From: Caldifarciminota bacterium
Lineage (GTDB): Bacteria; Hydrothermota; UBA3072; WFRC01
DNA: 20,090 nt
Direction of reading: 5' to 3'
NCBI GenBank assembly: GCA_015486685.1
Contig: WFRC01000289.1
Span: 1 to 20,090, forward strand
The notes under the pieces are model-generated. The model was not told the origin of the DNA and ran no database searches. It was given only the letters and a program-made list of their open reading frames with translations. Below, piece after piece: positions 1 through 7,174 of the stretch (positions are counted from its first letter, which is position 1; each line of letters opens with the position of its first letter). Made by a program: the position numbers and the translations under genes.

Positions 1-12
1 CTCACAATTCAC

Positions 13-38
13 AATTCACAAGACTGACCCCAATTTTT
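13..38 (+). repeat. 26-bp dispersed repeat, copy 1
   Basis: The pattern is AATT, three variable bases, then AAGACTGACCCCAATTTTT. The same pattern recurs in the same orientation at 2457-2482 with four differences, all transitions. The two copies bracket the aminotransferase-aspartokinase pair. The bases just before this copy are short CACAATT direct repeats (positions 3-19), and CCCAATTTTTGGG at its right end is a small palindrome. This looks like a dispersed non-coding element or the end of a small mobile repeat. No transposase is visible, so its nature is inferred. Confidence 0.6.
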
Positions 39-89
39 GGGAAAATGTCAAATTGTCAACCTCCGTCCCCGTTGGCATTCAAAAAAACC

Positions 90-117
90 TTGCATTTAGT
101 AAGGGCTTTTTTATATT
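90..117 (+). promoter_or_regulatory. Putative promoter of aminotransferase-lysC operon (leaderless type)
   Basis: A -35-like TTGCAT (90-95) and a -10-like TATATT (112-117) are separated by 16 bp. The -10 box ends six bases before the ATG at 124, so transcription would be expected to start at or next to the start codon. No Shine-Dalgarno sequence at a workable spacing precedes the ATG. This is a prediction from sequence only. Confidence 0.45.
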
Positions 118-123
118 CAGGGT

Positions 124-1218
124 ATGAAATTTCTAAATCTTTATAATACTTATCCAATTGAAGTTGAAGATGCAGATGGCATTTACCTCATAGATAAAAA
201 TGGTAATAAATACCTTGATGCTGTATCAGGATTGGGGGTAAATCTTTTAGGCTATAATCATCCAGAAATCAACAAAGTCCTATCAGAAAACCATCCTTTT
301 CTGCATCTATCAAGTTTGTATCTATCAGATATTAAAGAAGAAGTGGCAGGAACATTATGTGAGTTTACAGGAATGGACAATGTATTCTTTTCAAATTCTG
401 GCACAGAATCAGTAGAAGGTGCAATCAAATTTGCATGGAAAACAAATCCCGGTAAAATTATAAGTTTTACAAATTCTTTTCACGGGAGAACATCTGGTGC
501 ATTAAGTTTATCACATAAATTTATCCAGCAGCAATTTCCCAGAATTGATGTAGAAATAGAATTCTTGCCGTGGAATAATCCTGAAAAGGTCGCAAATGCC
601 GATGCAAATATTATTATATTTGAACCTATTCAGGGAGCAGGCGGTGTAATTCAAGGTTCTCAACCGTTTTTTGATGCATTAAAAGAACAGCAAAAAAAAG
701 GTGCAATCCTGATTGCAGATGAAATTCAAGCAGGACTTGGCAGGACAGGGAAATTTCTTGCAGTAGAACACTACGGTATTAAACCTGATATAATTACACT
801 TGCAAAGGGATTGGGAGGTGGCATTCCCCTTGGGGCTATTCTGATGGATAAAGGAATTGCAGAAAATATCACAACAGGAGACCACGGAACTACAATGGGA
901 GGAAATATACTTGCCCTGAAACTTGCAAAAGTGGTGCTTACAGAAACCCGAAAACTACTTCCACATATAAATGAACTTTCATTATATATTGATAAAAAAT
1001 TTATCCCGAGTTTTGAGAATAAAGGTATGTCTGTAAGAAAAAAGGGGCTATTCATAGGCTTTGATGTTGACGATGCAGTGAAATTAAAAAATTATGTATT
1101 TCAGGATAAAGTAATCGTAAATACCCCGGGTAAAAATACTATAAGGTTATTACCCCCATTGATTATAAAAAAGGAAGAAGTCGATAACCTATTTAATACA
1201 ATATTGAGACATATATGA
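124..1218 (+). CDS. Class-III PLP aminotransferase (ArgD/LysJ/DapC-like)
   Basis: 364 residues, a class-III (acetylornithine aminotransferase family) pyridoxal-phosphate enzyme. It would move the terminal amino group of N-acetylornithine, succinyl- or acetyl-diaminopimelate, or a LysW-bound intermediate to 2-oxoglutarate. Visible landmarks are the phosphate-binding NSGTES (residues 91-96), SFHGRT (118-123), FEPIQGAGG (166-174), DEIQAGLGRTG with the PLP Asp199, the Schiff-base lysine Lys228 in TLAKGLGGG, and GTTMGGN (255-261). It is slightly shorter than the usual 380-400 residues but shows no gap in the core. Its stop overlaps the aspartokinase start (ATGA), so the two are co-transcribed and a role in lysine/diaminopimelate synthesis is favoured over arginine. 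Substrate choice cannot be read from sequence alone. The ATG lacks a Shine-Dalgarno and lies at the expected transcription start. Confidence 0.85.
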   Translation: MKFLNLYNTYPIEVEDADGIYLIDKNGNKYLDAVSGLGVNLLGYNHPEINKVLSENHPFLHLSSLYLSDIKEEVAGTLCEFTGMDNVFFSNSGTESVEGAIKFAWKTNPGKIISFTNSFHGRTSGALSLSHKFIQQQFPRIDVEIEFLPWNNPEKVANADANIIIFEPIQGAGGVIQGSQPFFDALKEQQKKGAILIADEIQAGLGRTGKFLAVEHYGIKPDIITLAKGLGGGIPLGAILMDKGIAENITTGDHGTTMGGNILALKLAKVVLTETRKLLPHINELSLYIDKKFIPSFENKGMSVRKKGLFIGFDVDDAVKLKNYVFQDKVIVNTPGKNTIRLLPPLIIKKEEVDNLFNTILRHI

Positions 1219-2381
1219 AAAAAAAGGTAGTAAAATTCGGAGGAACAAGTATATCCAATCCCAGGAGAATAAAGGATGCAATAACATCCATTATAAATGA
1301 AGTAGAAAAGGGATATAAAATCATCTGCGTTGTTTCTGCTGGTGGAAACACAACGGATAAATTGCTGTCAAACATAAGAAAAATTTCCTCATTTATATCT
1401 ATTGAAGAGGCTATGCCTCTGCTTTCCACAGGAGAAATCCAGTCTGCATACTACTTCTATTTCGGATTAAAGGACTTCAGAATAAAAACAAAGATTATTT
1501 TACCTTACGAAAATTTATTCCCCATTGTTGTTGACAATAAAGGAAACTTAAAACATGACACAACAAAAAGAAGATTTGAAAAAATACATACCCTGCTCAA
1601 AGATTTTGATGTAATTATTATACCCGGGTTTATCGCATTAAAGGGCAAAAAAATCTCTACACTGGGAAGAAATGCAAGCGATATCACAGCCCTGATAGCG
1701 GGAAAATACCTGAATGCAAACGAGGTGGTGATAGTTACAGACACAGAAGGAGTCCATCCCGTAAACCCTGATATTGTAAAAACTGATAAGATTAAATTTA
1801 TTGACGCTGATAAACTTGCAACACTTTCTTCAACTGGTGCTACAATTATACATCCCGATGCATTATCATACAAAGAAGGGAAAACAAAGGTCAAAATAAT
1901 ACATCACAGGTATAAAAATCTTTCTTATCAGGGAACTATTGTTGACGGCTATGTTAAAAGAGAATTGTTTACCATAGAAAAAACATTATGTTTGATTACT
2001 ATCTATTCAGAAAGTATTGATAAAATTACTTCTGTCGTATTAGATTTTTTGAAAAATAAGAAGGGTATATACGGCATAACGCAGGGGCTGAACTATATTG
2101 GTTTTTATATTGATAGAAGACAAAAGAAGATTGCAATTCGGAAATTATGGGATACCCTGAAAAACTATAATATATCTATAACCGAAAGGGATGGCATTAA
2201 GATGGTAGTTTTAAGAAAGGTTTCCAATATTGACCACCCGGGAATGATTGAAAATATCGTTAAAATACTCTCCAAAAATGGGATAAATATCGTGGAAATA
2301 CTTAGCATTGGGAGAGAAATAATAATATTTGTTCCTGAAATCCAGGTAAACTTGGCAGTAAAGTCTATAGAAAAAATTTAG
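1215..2381 (+). CDS. lysC: Aspartate kinase (monofunctional, ACT-regulated)
   Basis: 388 residues. It phosphorylates L-aspartate with ATP, the first step toward lysine/diaminopimelate, threonine and methionine. The N-terminal amino-acid-kinase domain opens with KFGGTS (residues 7-12, catalytic Lys7), followed by VVSAGGNTTDKLL (39-51) in place of the usual VVSAMG-type loop, GRNASDITA (151-159) where most family members have GRGGSDTTA, and VTDTEGV (174-180). Roughly residues 258-388 form the tandem ACT regulatory region, with the second repeat beginning near VSNIDHPGM (336-344). End-product feedback inhibition is typical of the family but the effector is not predictable here. At 388 residues it is at the short end for the family, and no C-terminal homoserine dehydrogenase is fused. 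It starts inside the aminotransferase stop codon (4-nt overlap), implying translational coupling. Confidence 0.92.
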   Translation: MKKKVVKFGGTSISNPRRIKDAITSIINEVEKGYKIICVVSAGGNTTDKLLSNIRKISSFISIEEAMPLLSTGEIQSAYYFYFGLKDFRIKTKIILPYENLFPIVVDNKGNLKHDTTKRRFEKIHTLLKDFDVIIIPGFIALKGKKISTLGRNASDITALIAGKYLNANEVVIVTDTEGVHPVNPDIVKTDKIKFIDADKLATLSSTGATIIHPDALSYKEGKTKVKIIHHRYKNLSYQGTIVDGYVKRELFTIEKTLCLITIYSESIDKITSVVLDFLKNKKGIYGITQGLNYIGFYIDRRQKKIAIRKLWDTLKNYNISITERDGIKMVVLRKVSNIDHPGMIENIVKILSKNGINIVEILSIGREIIIFVPEIQVNLAVKSIEKI

Positions 2382-2410
2382 GACAGAGACCCTCTAAGGC
2401 ACTTTCTCCT

Positions 2411-2433
2411 TGTCATTCTGAGCCGAAAGCGAA
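2411..2433 (+). repeat. TGTCATTCTGAGC-type intergenic repeat
   Basis: The stretch begins TGTCATTCTGAGC and continues CGAAAGCGAA. It resembles a short dispersed intergenic motif (TGTCATTCTGAGCGAAGCGAA and variants) that I recall from many bacterial assemblies. It lies in the 102-bp gap between the convergent lysC and jag genes, just before the second 26-bp repeat. Its function is unknown and only one copy is present in this window. Confidence 0.4.
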
Positions 2434-2456
2434 ATACCGAAGATGTGAACGAATGT

Positions 2457-2482
2457 AATTTGTAAGACTGATCCCAATTTTT
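2457..2482 (+). repeat. 26-bp dispersed repeat, copy 2
   Basis: Second copy of the element at 13-38, same orientation: AATT, three bases, AAGACTGATCCCAATTTTT. It ends two bases before the jag stop codon. Because both copies lie just outside the aminotransferase-lysC pair, that pair is framed by direct repeats about 2.44 kb apart. No clear stem-loop terminator is seen in this convergent gap. Confidence 0.6.
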
Positions 2483-2483
2483 A

Positions 2484-3083
2484 CTATCTTTTATATGATG
2501 GGGCAATAATTACCTTTTTTAAGACACCGTCTCCAACCGTATATGTTCTAATCCCCTTTTTATTATTAAGGGTAATATGAATAATTCTTCTCATTGAAGG
2601 GGGAAGGGGCTCAAATTCATATTCTCTCTTAGTCCTCTTTACCTCTTCTGCAAATGCAAGGGCTTTTATTTTTATATTATGTATCTTCTTTTCTTTATAC
2701 CCTGCAACATCTATTATAACTTTTACAGGTGCAGCCTTCCTATGAATAATACGGGACATAATGTGCTGAATCGCTTCAAGAGTTTTTCCTGATTTACCAA
2801 TGAGAATGCCATCCATACCTTCAGAGATAATATTCACATAATACCCATCTTCCCTCCTTATTACCTCTACTCCACCAGCCCCCCCCATCTTTTCAAGAAA
2901 TGCGAGAATTATATCCTTAATGGTATTTTTAATATCGGATTTTCGGAATGCCTCAATCTTAATAGTATCATTTGTTGTTTTTATTGTTCTATAATCAATA
3001 TTCTCCTCAGAAACGCTTAATTTATCCATTGCATGGGTGAGAGCCTCCTCTACAGAAGGTCCTTCAATTATAACAGTTTCCAT
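2484..3083 (-). CDS. jag: Jag/KhpB RNA-binding protein (Jag_N-KH-R3H)
   Basis: 199 residues from the chosen ATG. In order: an N-terminal Jag domain (about 1-50, starting METVIIEGPSVEEAL), a KH domain with the GxxG loop GKSG at 96-99, and a C-terminal R3H domain with Arg165 and His169 in MRRIIH. Jag/KhpB proteins bind RNA, often with KhpA, and influence translation and cell-envelope growth in other bacteria. The gene is routinely found after yidC. The open frame extends 15 codons upstream into yidC, but the start at 3083 is preferred because AAGGAGG (3089-3095, inside the last yidC codons) sits five bases upstream and the ATG follows the yidC stop by one base. This spacing couples its translation to YidC. 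It is the last gene of the rpmH cluster and converges on lysC. Confidence 0.9.
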   Translation of the reverse strand: METVIIEGPSVEEALTHAMDKLSVSEENIDYRTIKTTNDTIKIEAFRKSDIKNTIKDIILAFLEKMGGAGGVEVIRREDGYYVNIISEGMDGILIGKSGKTLEAIQHIMSRIIHRKAAPVKVIIDVAGYKEKKIHNIKIKALAFAEEVKRTKREYEFEPLPPSMRRIIHITLNNKKGIRTYTVGDGVLKKVIIAPSYKR

Positions 3084-3084
3084 C

Positions 3085-4614
3085 CTAACCTCCTTTTGCT
3101 TTTTTCTGGATATAATATTGTTGACCAATCATCAAAACATTATATATAAACCAATATAAAACAAGCCCTGATGGCAAAAATGCAAATATGTATACCATCA
3201 ATATGGGCATTAAATAGGACATCATTTTCTGTTCCTGTCCGACAGATTGAGGAGAAAAATACCTTTGCTGAATATACATAGAAATTCCCATAAGTACAGG
3301 AAGTATAAAATATGGGTCTCTCACAGATAGGTCCTTAATCCACCAGATAAATGGAGCACCTTTTAACTGGATTGTGCTGTTTAAGACAGCATAAAGTGCA
3401 AAAAATACGGGAAATTGGATAAACATAGGGAGACAGCCGGAAAACGGATTTACCCCTGATTTTCTATAAAGCTCCATAATTTCCTTATTCATTCTGGGGG
3501 CATCTTTGGCGTATTTTTTCCTTATAACATCTATTTTTGGTTGTATTTCTTTCATCTTTTGCATTGAGTGATAACTAATCATTGATAAAGGAGACAGCAC
3601 TACAACCATAACAATAGTAAATATAACAATCACCCAGCCGTAATTTGAAATAAATCTATGTAAAAACACAATAAAATAGTATATAAACTTACTTATGGGT
3701 CTGATCAAACTCATCCCAAAATATATTGCATTTTCAAATCCTTTTTTAGAAGATTGAAGAATTTTGTAATCCAATGGTCCTATAAATCCATTTAATTTCA
3801 TATCCTTATCGGTTTTCAGAATAAAGTACGGATGTTCTCCAATCTTTTGTATATTTACCTCTTCTCCATATTTTTCTGGTAACACAGCAGAAATGAAATA
3901 TTTTGATTTATATCCTCCCCATCCTACTGCCCCTGTAAAAGATTCATTAGATTTACCCTTCATCTTTTTATATCCTATTGTAATAGGTTTATTATCCATA
4001 TAAAAAATGGCAGAGGCATATCTCCTCGCATCCCTTATCTTCTCATTTGTTTTAAATGCAGGTATAAGAAATTCTACCTTATCTCCTCCATTTGCAAAAA
4101 TTTTGAAATTATAGGTCGTATCATTGAAAACAAACACCTTCTGGAATGAAATTGTATCATTTTTAAAGGAAAATACAAGATATGTTTCATTATTTTTTTT
4201 ATAGATAGTATCTGAAAATGGTATATTATTTAGGTTGTACTCTTCATTCCCTTTAATCAAAAAAGTTCCATAGAAACCTGAATATAATGGTGTAATTATT
4301 ACATTATATGGTTTTATCTCAACCTTTTTAATTATACCGCCAATGGGAGAGAAAGATAATCTGAAAAGGGATGTTTCTATCTTGATTAATTTATTCTGTG
4401 ATTTTGCCTTAGTTATCTCTTTTTTTGTAACGGGTACAATTTTCTGAATCCTTTTAGGCGTTTTTATTGTCTTTACGGGACGGGCTGTATCTGATTGAGT
4501 TTTTATCCCCTTCATTACCTTTTGAGGGTGAGTCTTTACATAATAATATTGGTATGCAAAGAGAAGGATAAATATCAATATATATGCAAGAAAAAGATTT
4601 TTTTGTTCTTTCAT
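3085..4614 (-). CDS. yidC: Membrane protein insertase YidC (Gram-negative long form)
   Basis: 509 residues. YidC inserts and folds inner-membrane proteins alone or with SecYEG. An N-terminal membrane anchor (about 6-26) is followed by a large periplasmic beta domain (about 75-285) and the 60KD_IMP/Oxa1 insertase core (about 300-505). The core shows a hydrophobic segment 326-345, the cytoplasmic MQKMKEIQPKI helix (351-361), NPFSGCLPMFIQFPVFFALY (389-408) and LPSGLVLYWFIYN (480-492). The periplasmic domain supports a two-membrane envelope. Oddity: aligning NYGWVIVIFTIVMVVVLSPLS with the Escherichia coli segment leading to YPLT, without gaps, puts Val337 (codon GTT, 3604-3606) where the family's hydrophilic-groove arginine (Arg366 in E. 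coli) belongs. One base separates the yidD stop from this ATG. Confidence 0.96.
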   Translation of the reverse strand: MKEQKNLFLAYILIFILLFAYQYYYVKTHPQKVMKGIKTQSDTARPVKTIKTPKRIQKIVPVTKKEITKAKSQNKLIKIETSLFRLSFSPIGGIIKKVEIKPYNVIITPLYSGFYGTFLIKGNEEYNLNNIPFSDTIYKKNNETYLVFSFKNDTISFQKVFVFNDTTYNFKIFANGGDKVEFLIPAFKTNEKIRDARRYASAIFYMDNKPITIGYKKMKGKSNESFTGAVGWGGYKSKYFISAVLPEKYGEEVNIQKIGEHPYFILKTDKDMKLNGFIGPLDYKILQSSKKGFENAIYFGMSLIRPISKFIYYFIVFLHRFISNYGWVIVIFTIVMVVVLSPLSMISYHSMQKMKEIQPKIDVIRKKYAKDAPRMNKEIMELYRKSGVNPFSGCLPMFIQFPVFFALYAVLNSTIQLKGAPFIWWIKDLSVRDPYFILPVLMGISMYIQQRYFSPQSVGQEQKMMSYLMPILMVYIFAFLPSGLVLYWFIYNVLMIGQQYYIQKKAKGG

Positions 4615-4615
4615 A

Positions 4616-4825
4616 TTACTTCACCGGGTCATATCCCCCTTTACTAAAGGGATTACACCTTAAAATTCTCCATGTTGACATAATTCCACCTTTCCATACG
4701 CCATATTTGAGAATAGCCTGCTTCGTATAAACCGAACAGGTAGGATAATATTTACAATGGTGAGGAATTATAGGTGAAATAAACATTTTATAAAAATCCA
4801 GCACCTTTGCAATCAACTTTGCCAT
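4616..4825 (-). CDS. yidD: Membrane protein insertion efficiency factor YidD
   Basis: 69 residues, normal for this small family. The diagnostic core is complete: CKYYPTCSVYTKQAI (24-38), KYGVWKGG (40-47), WRILRCNPFSKGGYDPV (52-68), including the three conserved cysteines (24, 30, 58). YidD is a peripheral inner-membrane protein thought to assist insertion of YidC/Sec clients. Its ATG overlaps the end of rnpA by 13 nt, and it is followed by yidC after one base, the conserved order of this cluster. Confidence 0.93.
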   Translation of the reverse strand: MAKLIAKVLDFYKMFISPIIPHHCKYYPTCSVYTKQAILKYGVWKGGIMSTWRILRCNPFSKGGYDPVK

Positions 4826-5133
4826 ATTTCTGCCTCCTTCATTATCGTTTCAATTTCCTGTCTTATCTCCAAATATGTTAAATTTAGAGATTCTTTATTT
4901 AATTCAAATACCAACCACCCTTTATCAAAAGAAATATCTCTCCCAACAACATCTCTAACCCTTTTTCTTATCTTGTTCCTTTTGACACCGCCTTTAATCT
5001 TTTTTGTGATAATACCAAAGCCTGCATCAGGTTTATCTAAAACATACATAGATAATCCCTTCGCGCCCTTAATGTATTTTCCTTTTCTTATCACCTCTTT
5101 TGCCTCAATCCTAAAATTAAGTTTCCTTGCCAA
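4813..5133 (-). CDS. rnpA: Ribonuclease P protein component
   Basis: 106 residues, the small basic protein subunit that assists RNase P RNA in trimming tRNA 5' leaders. Visible features are the N-terminal FRIEAKEVIRKGK segment (7-19) and the RNR signature region GGVKRNKIRKRVRD. The chosen start is TTG at 5133. No ATG or clear Shine-Dalgarno is available there, and the rpmH stop lies only six bases upstream (TGATAGAAATTG), so expression probably relies on reinitiation after rpmH. An alternative internal start would truncate the conserved N-terminus. It overlaps yidD by 13 nt. Confidence 0.92.
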   Translation of the reverse strand: MARKLNFRIEAKEVIRKGKYIKGAKGLSMYVLDKPDAGFGIITKKIKGGVKRNKIRKRVRDVVGRDISFDKGWLVFELNKESLNLTYLEIRQEIETIMKEAEIWQS

Positions 5134-5139
5134 TTTCTA

Positions 5140-5274
5140 TCACACAGTAATTTTCCATCTTCCCTTTTTCCTTCTTCTCCTTAAAATCCTTTTCCCACCT
5201 TTAGTTGAAATTCTGGCTCTAAATCCATGTGTTCTTTTCCTCTTCAAATTATGTGGTTGATATGTATTTTTCAT
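5140..5274 (-). CDS. rpmH: 50S ribosomal protein L34
   Basis: A 44-residue gene found by reading the minus strand. It starts MKNTYQPHNLKRKRTHGF, continues RARISTKGGKRIL and ends RRRRKKGRWKITV. This is the complete L34 pattern (usual MKRTYQPSNLKRKRTHGFRARM... form) and the usual size. GGGAGG at 5282-5287 is a good ribosome-binding site seven bases before the ATG, and a sigma-70-like promoter lies just upstream (5307-5334). It heads the rpmH-rnpA-yidD-yidC-jag operon. Unlike many genomes, dnaA is not divergently adjacent. Confidence 0.96.
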   Translation of the reverse strand: MKNTYQPHNLKRKRTHGFRARISTKGGKRILRRRRKKGRWKITV

Positions 5275-5632
5275 TATTAAACCTCCCGTCTTTTTATTTT
5301 TGCCTTATCATAATCATTTTTTTAATAAAGTCAAGAAAAAATATATATTACCTATCCCCCACTTTTTAAAAACCACTAAGGATACAGAAAATACAGAAGA
5401 TAAACACAAAGAATTTTTTTAATTCTTTATGAATGCTGTCAAAAAAATGGGAGGCAGTCAGAAAAAAACTTGACTTTTGAAAAAGGGATGTTATTTTATG
5501 ATAAAGATTTCCAATAAAAAGTAGATTGGTAAAATAAAAGATAGGCATAAGATTGGTAATAATGAGATACAATGAATTTAATGAGAATGTCCATTTTATG
5601 CAATTCTGTATAAGCTTAAAAAAGGAGGTAAT
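5275..5632. other. 358-bp divergent intergenic region
   Basis: No supported gene. It holds the rpmH promoter on the left. A degenerate tandem array of about 9-nt period follows (5373-5399, with the exact pair ATACAGAAA/ATACAGAAG at 5382-5399). Then come an 8-bp perfect inverted repeat AAAGAATT/AATTCTTT (5408-5428) and two GATTGGTAA direct repeats 27 bp apart (5524-5532, 5551-5559). A weak plus-strand promoter candidate is TTGACT (5470-5475) with TTTTAT (5494-5499). If used, the parvulin operon would have a leader of about 125 nt. AAGGAGGT at 5623-5630 is the ribosome-binding site of the first parvulin gene. I see no DnaA-box cluster. Confidence 0.55.
5307..5334 (-). promoter_or_regulatory. 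Promoter of the rpmH-rnpA-yidD-yidC-jag operon
   Basis: On the minus strand TTGACT (5334-5329) and TATGAT (5312-5307) are separated by 16 bp. Both hexamers match the sigma-70 consensus at five of six positions. Transcription would begin near 5300, about 25 bases upstream of the L34 start codon, leaving room for the GGGAGG ribosome-binding site. Confidence 0.7.
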
Positions 5633-7174
5633 ATGAAAAGACTTATACTCTCGGTTATTTTTTTAATGTCCCTTTCATCCTTTGCGGATGTTATTGCAAA
5701 GGTAGGTGGAGAAAAAATTACTGATAGTGATTTAAGAGGTAAAACATTAGAAAATGTCATTAAAAACAAAGTTCTGGCAAAAGTAGCAGAAGAAAGAGGT
5801 TATCTCGATTCGTTAAAACAAAGTCCTTATGAGGAAATGGAAGAAGTAATTCTTATAAAAAGATTGTATAATGAGACCATCCACAACAAAATAAAGGTAA
5901 ATCCTGCTGACATTGTAGAATTTCACAAGATGAAAACAAAAAAACTCAGGGTAAAAAAACTGGTAGTGAAAAATCTCCATTTTGCTAATAAATTATGGGC
6001 AAGATTAAAAAGAGGTGTTAAATTTGATGTATTAGCAAGAAGGTATTCTATTGATAAACGCTCAAAAAGGAAGGGTGGAGATATAGGATGGGTTGCATGG
6101 AGATGGGCACCTGACCCAATAACAAAAGAGGCATTTAAGACTAAGAAAGGAAAATTTTCCAGACCTTTTTTAACAAGACAGGGTTGGACTATTATTTATG
6201 TAGCAGATGAAACTTCAATGCCGAAGAATACCTATTGGCAAGAGAAAGCAAGTTTAAAAAGAACAATAGAAAGAATAATGGAAAGGGATAAAGCGAATAA
6301 ACATATTTCTACTCTGACGAAGATATTACATTTGAGGTTTAATAAAAAGGGCATTGAAACTGTTTCAAGACGGGGTAGATATACTCCAAGAAATGGAGTG
6401 CCTGCCTTTGAGCCCCAGGATATGAATATTTCTGTAGCGTATACATCTATGGGAATTTATTCAATCAAGGATTTCCTTCACAACCTTAAAATATCCAGAA
6501 GGAAACCAAACTATAAAAATATTGACAATGTAAAGGCATATATTCAATGGCATCTAATCTATAAGCTTCTTTCTGCTGAGGCTGTAAGGTATAATATAAA
6601 TATTGAACCGAAAATTAAAGATGAGTTAGAAACAATAAAAGAAACCCAAATTATACAATTTCTTATAAAAAAGGATATTGAGCCTTACATATTACCGTCT
6701 GATTCGGAACTGATGGTTTACTACGAAAAGAATCTTGATAGGTATACTACCCCTGAACAAAGAGAAGTATATGAGATTCTTGTAAATGATAAGGATAAAG
6801 CAAATTTTATATACAATCAGTTAAAAAAAGGCAATGATTTTTCTAAACTTGCCAGGCAATATTCAAAACACTGGTCAAAAGCAAGAGGCGGCGCAATAGG
6901 ATTTATTCCAAAAGGTAGAATGCCAGATATTGATAAGGTTGTTTTTTCAACTCCTATAGGTAAATATTCAAAACCATTCTCTGTGAGGAATGGATGGGCA
7001 ATTGTAAAAGTAACCAGTGTGAAAAAAAGTAATGTAAAACCATTTGAAAAGGTGAAAAATAGCATAAATAATGCATTTAGAAGGGATAAAACTCAGGAAA
7101 TGGTAGATAAATTATACGAGGAAAATAAGGACAGAATAGGTGTAGAAATCTTAAAAAAACAGGAGGCACAATGA
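5633..7174 (+). CDS. Periplasmic tandem-parvulin (SurA-like) chaperone
   Basis: 513 residues. A Sec signal peptide (MKRLILSVIFLMSLSSFADV, cleavage likely near Ala18) is followed by a SurA-type N-terminal helical segment, a first parvulin-like domain (about 104-192, GGDIGWVAWRW at 148-158), a helical linker, a second parvulin-like domain (about 377-463, GGAIGFIPKGRMPD at 419-432) and a basic C-terminal helix. SurA relatives escort outer-membrane proteins across the periplasm. Oddity: both domains lack the histidines usual in active parvulins. The first-strand His is replaced (VKKLVV; VYEILV), and the GYHI-type His is Thr in QGWTI and Ala in RNGWAI. Chaperone activity without isomerase activity is therefore plausible. 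A strong AAGGAGG precedes the ATG. It heads the 5633-16088 operon and its stop overlaps the next start by 4 nt. Confidence 0.85.
   Translation: MKRLILSVIFLMSLSSFADVIAKVGGEKITDSDLRGKTLENVIKNKVLAKVAEERGYLDSLKQSPYEEMEEVILIKRLYNETIHNKIKVNPADIVEFHKMKTKKLRVKKLVVKNLHFANKLWARLKRGVKFDVLARRYSIDKRSKRKGGDIGWVAWRWAPDPITKEAFKTKKGKFSRPFLTRQGWTIIYVADETSMPKNTYWQEKASLKRTIERIMERDKANKHISTLTKILHLRFNKKGIETVSRRGRYTPRNGVPAFEPQDMNISVAYTSMGIYSIKDFLHNLKISRRKPNYKNIDNVKAYIQWHLIYKLLSAEAVRYNINIEPKIKDELETIKETQIIQFLIKKDIEPYILPSDSELMVYYEKNLDRYTTPEQREVYEILVNDKDKANFIYNQLKKGNDFSKLARQYSKHWSKARGGAIGFIPKGRMPDIDKVVFSTPIGKYSKPFSVRNGWAIVKVTSVKKSNVKPFEKVKNSINNAFRRDKTQEMVDKLYEENKDRIGVEILKKQEAQ

Noticed and set aside
1505..1894. 129-codon open frame antisense to lysC
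   Set aside because: It lies wholly within the well-supported aspartokinase gene, has no family resemblance and is the usual shadow of AT-rich coding DNA.
3084..3128. Longer Jag start within yidC
   Set aside because: The upstream codons encode a sequence unrelated to the Jag N-domain and lack a ribosome-binding site, whereas the inner ATG has AAGGAGG five bases upstream.
5373..5399. Candidate CRISPR-like tandem repeats
   Set aside because: Units are only about 9 nt, contiguous without spacers and degenerate; no cas genes in the window.
5366..5572. 68-codon minus-strand open frame in the intergenic region
   Set aside because: Low-complexity hydrophobic/Phe-rich translation, no ribosome-binding site, overlaps the tandem and inverted repeats.
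5275..5632. Possible chromosomal origin next to rpmH
   Set aside because: No cluster of TTATCCACA-like boxes and no dnaA or dnaN gene nearby; the repeats present do not resemble DnaA boxes.
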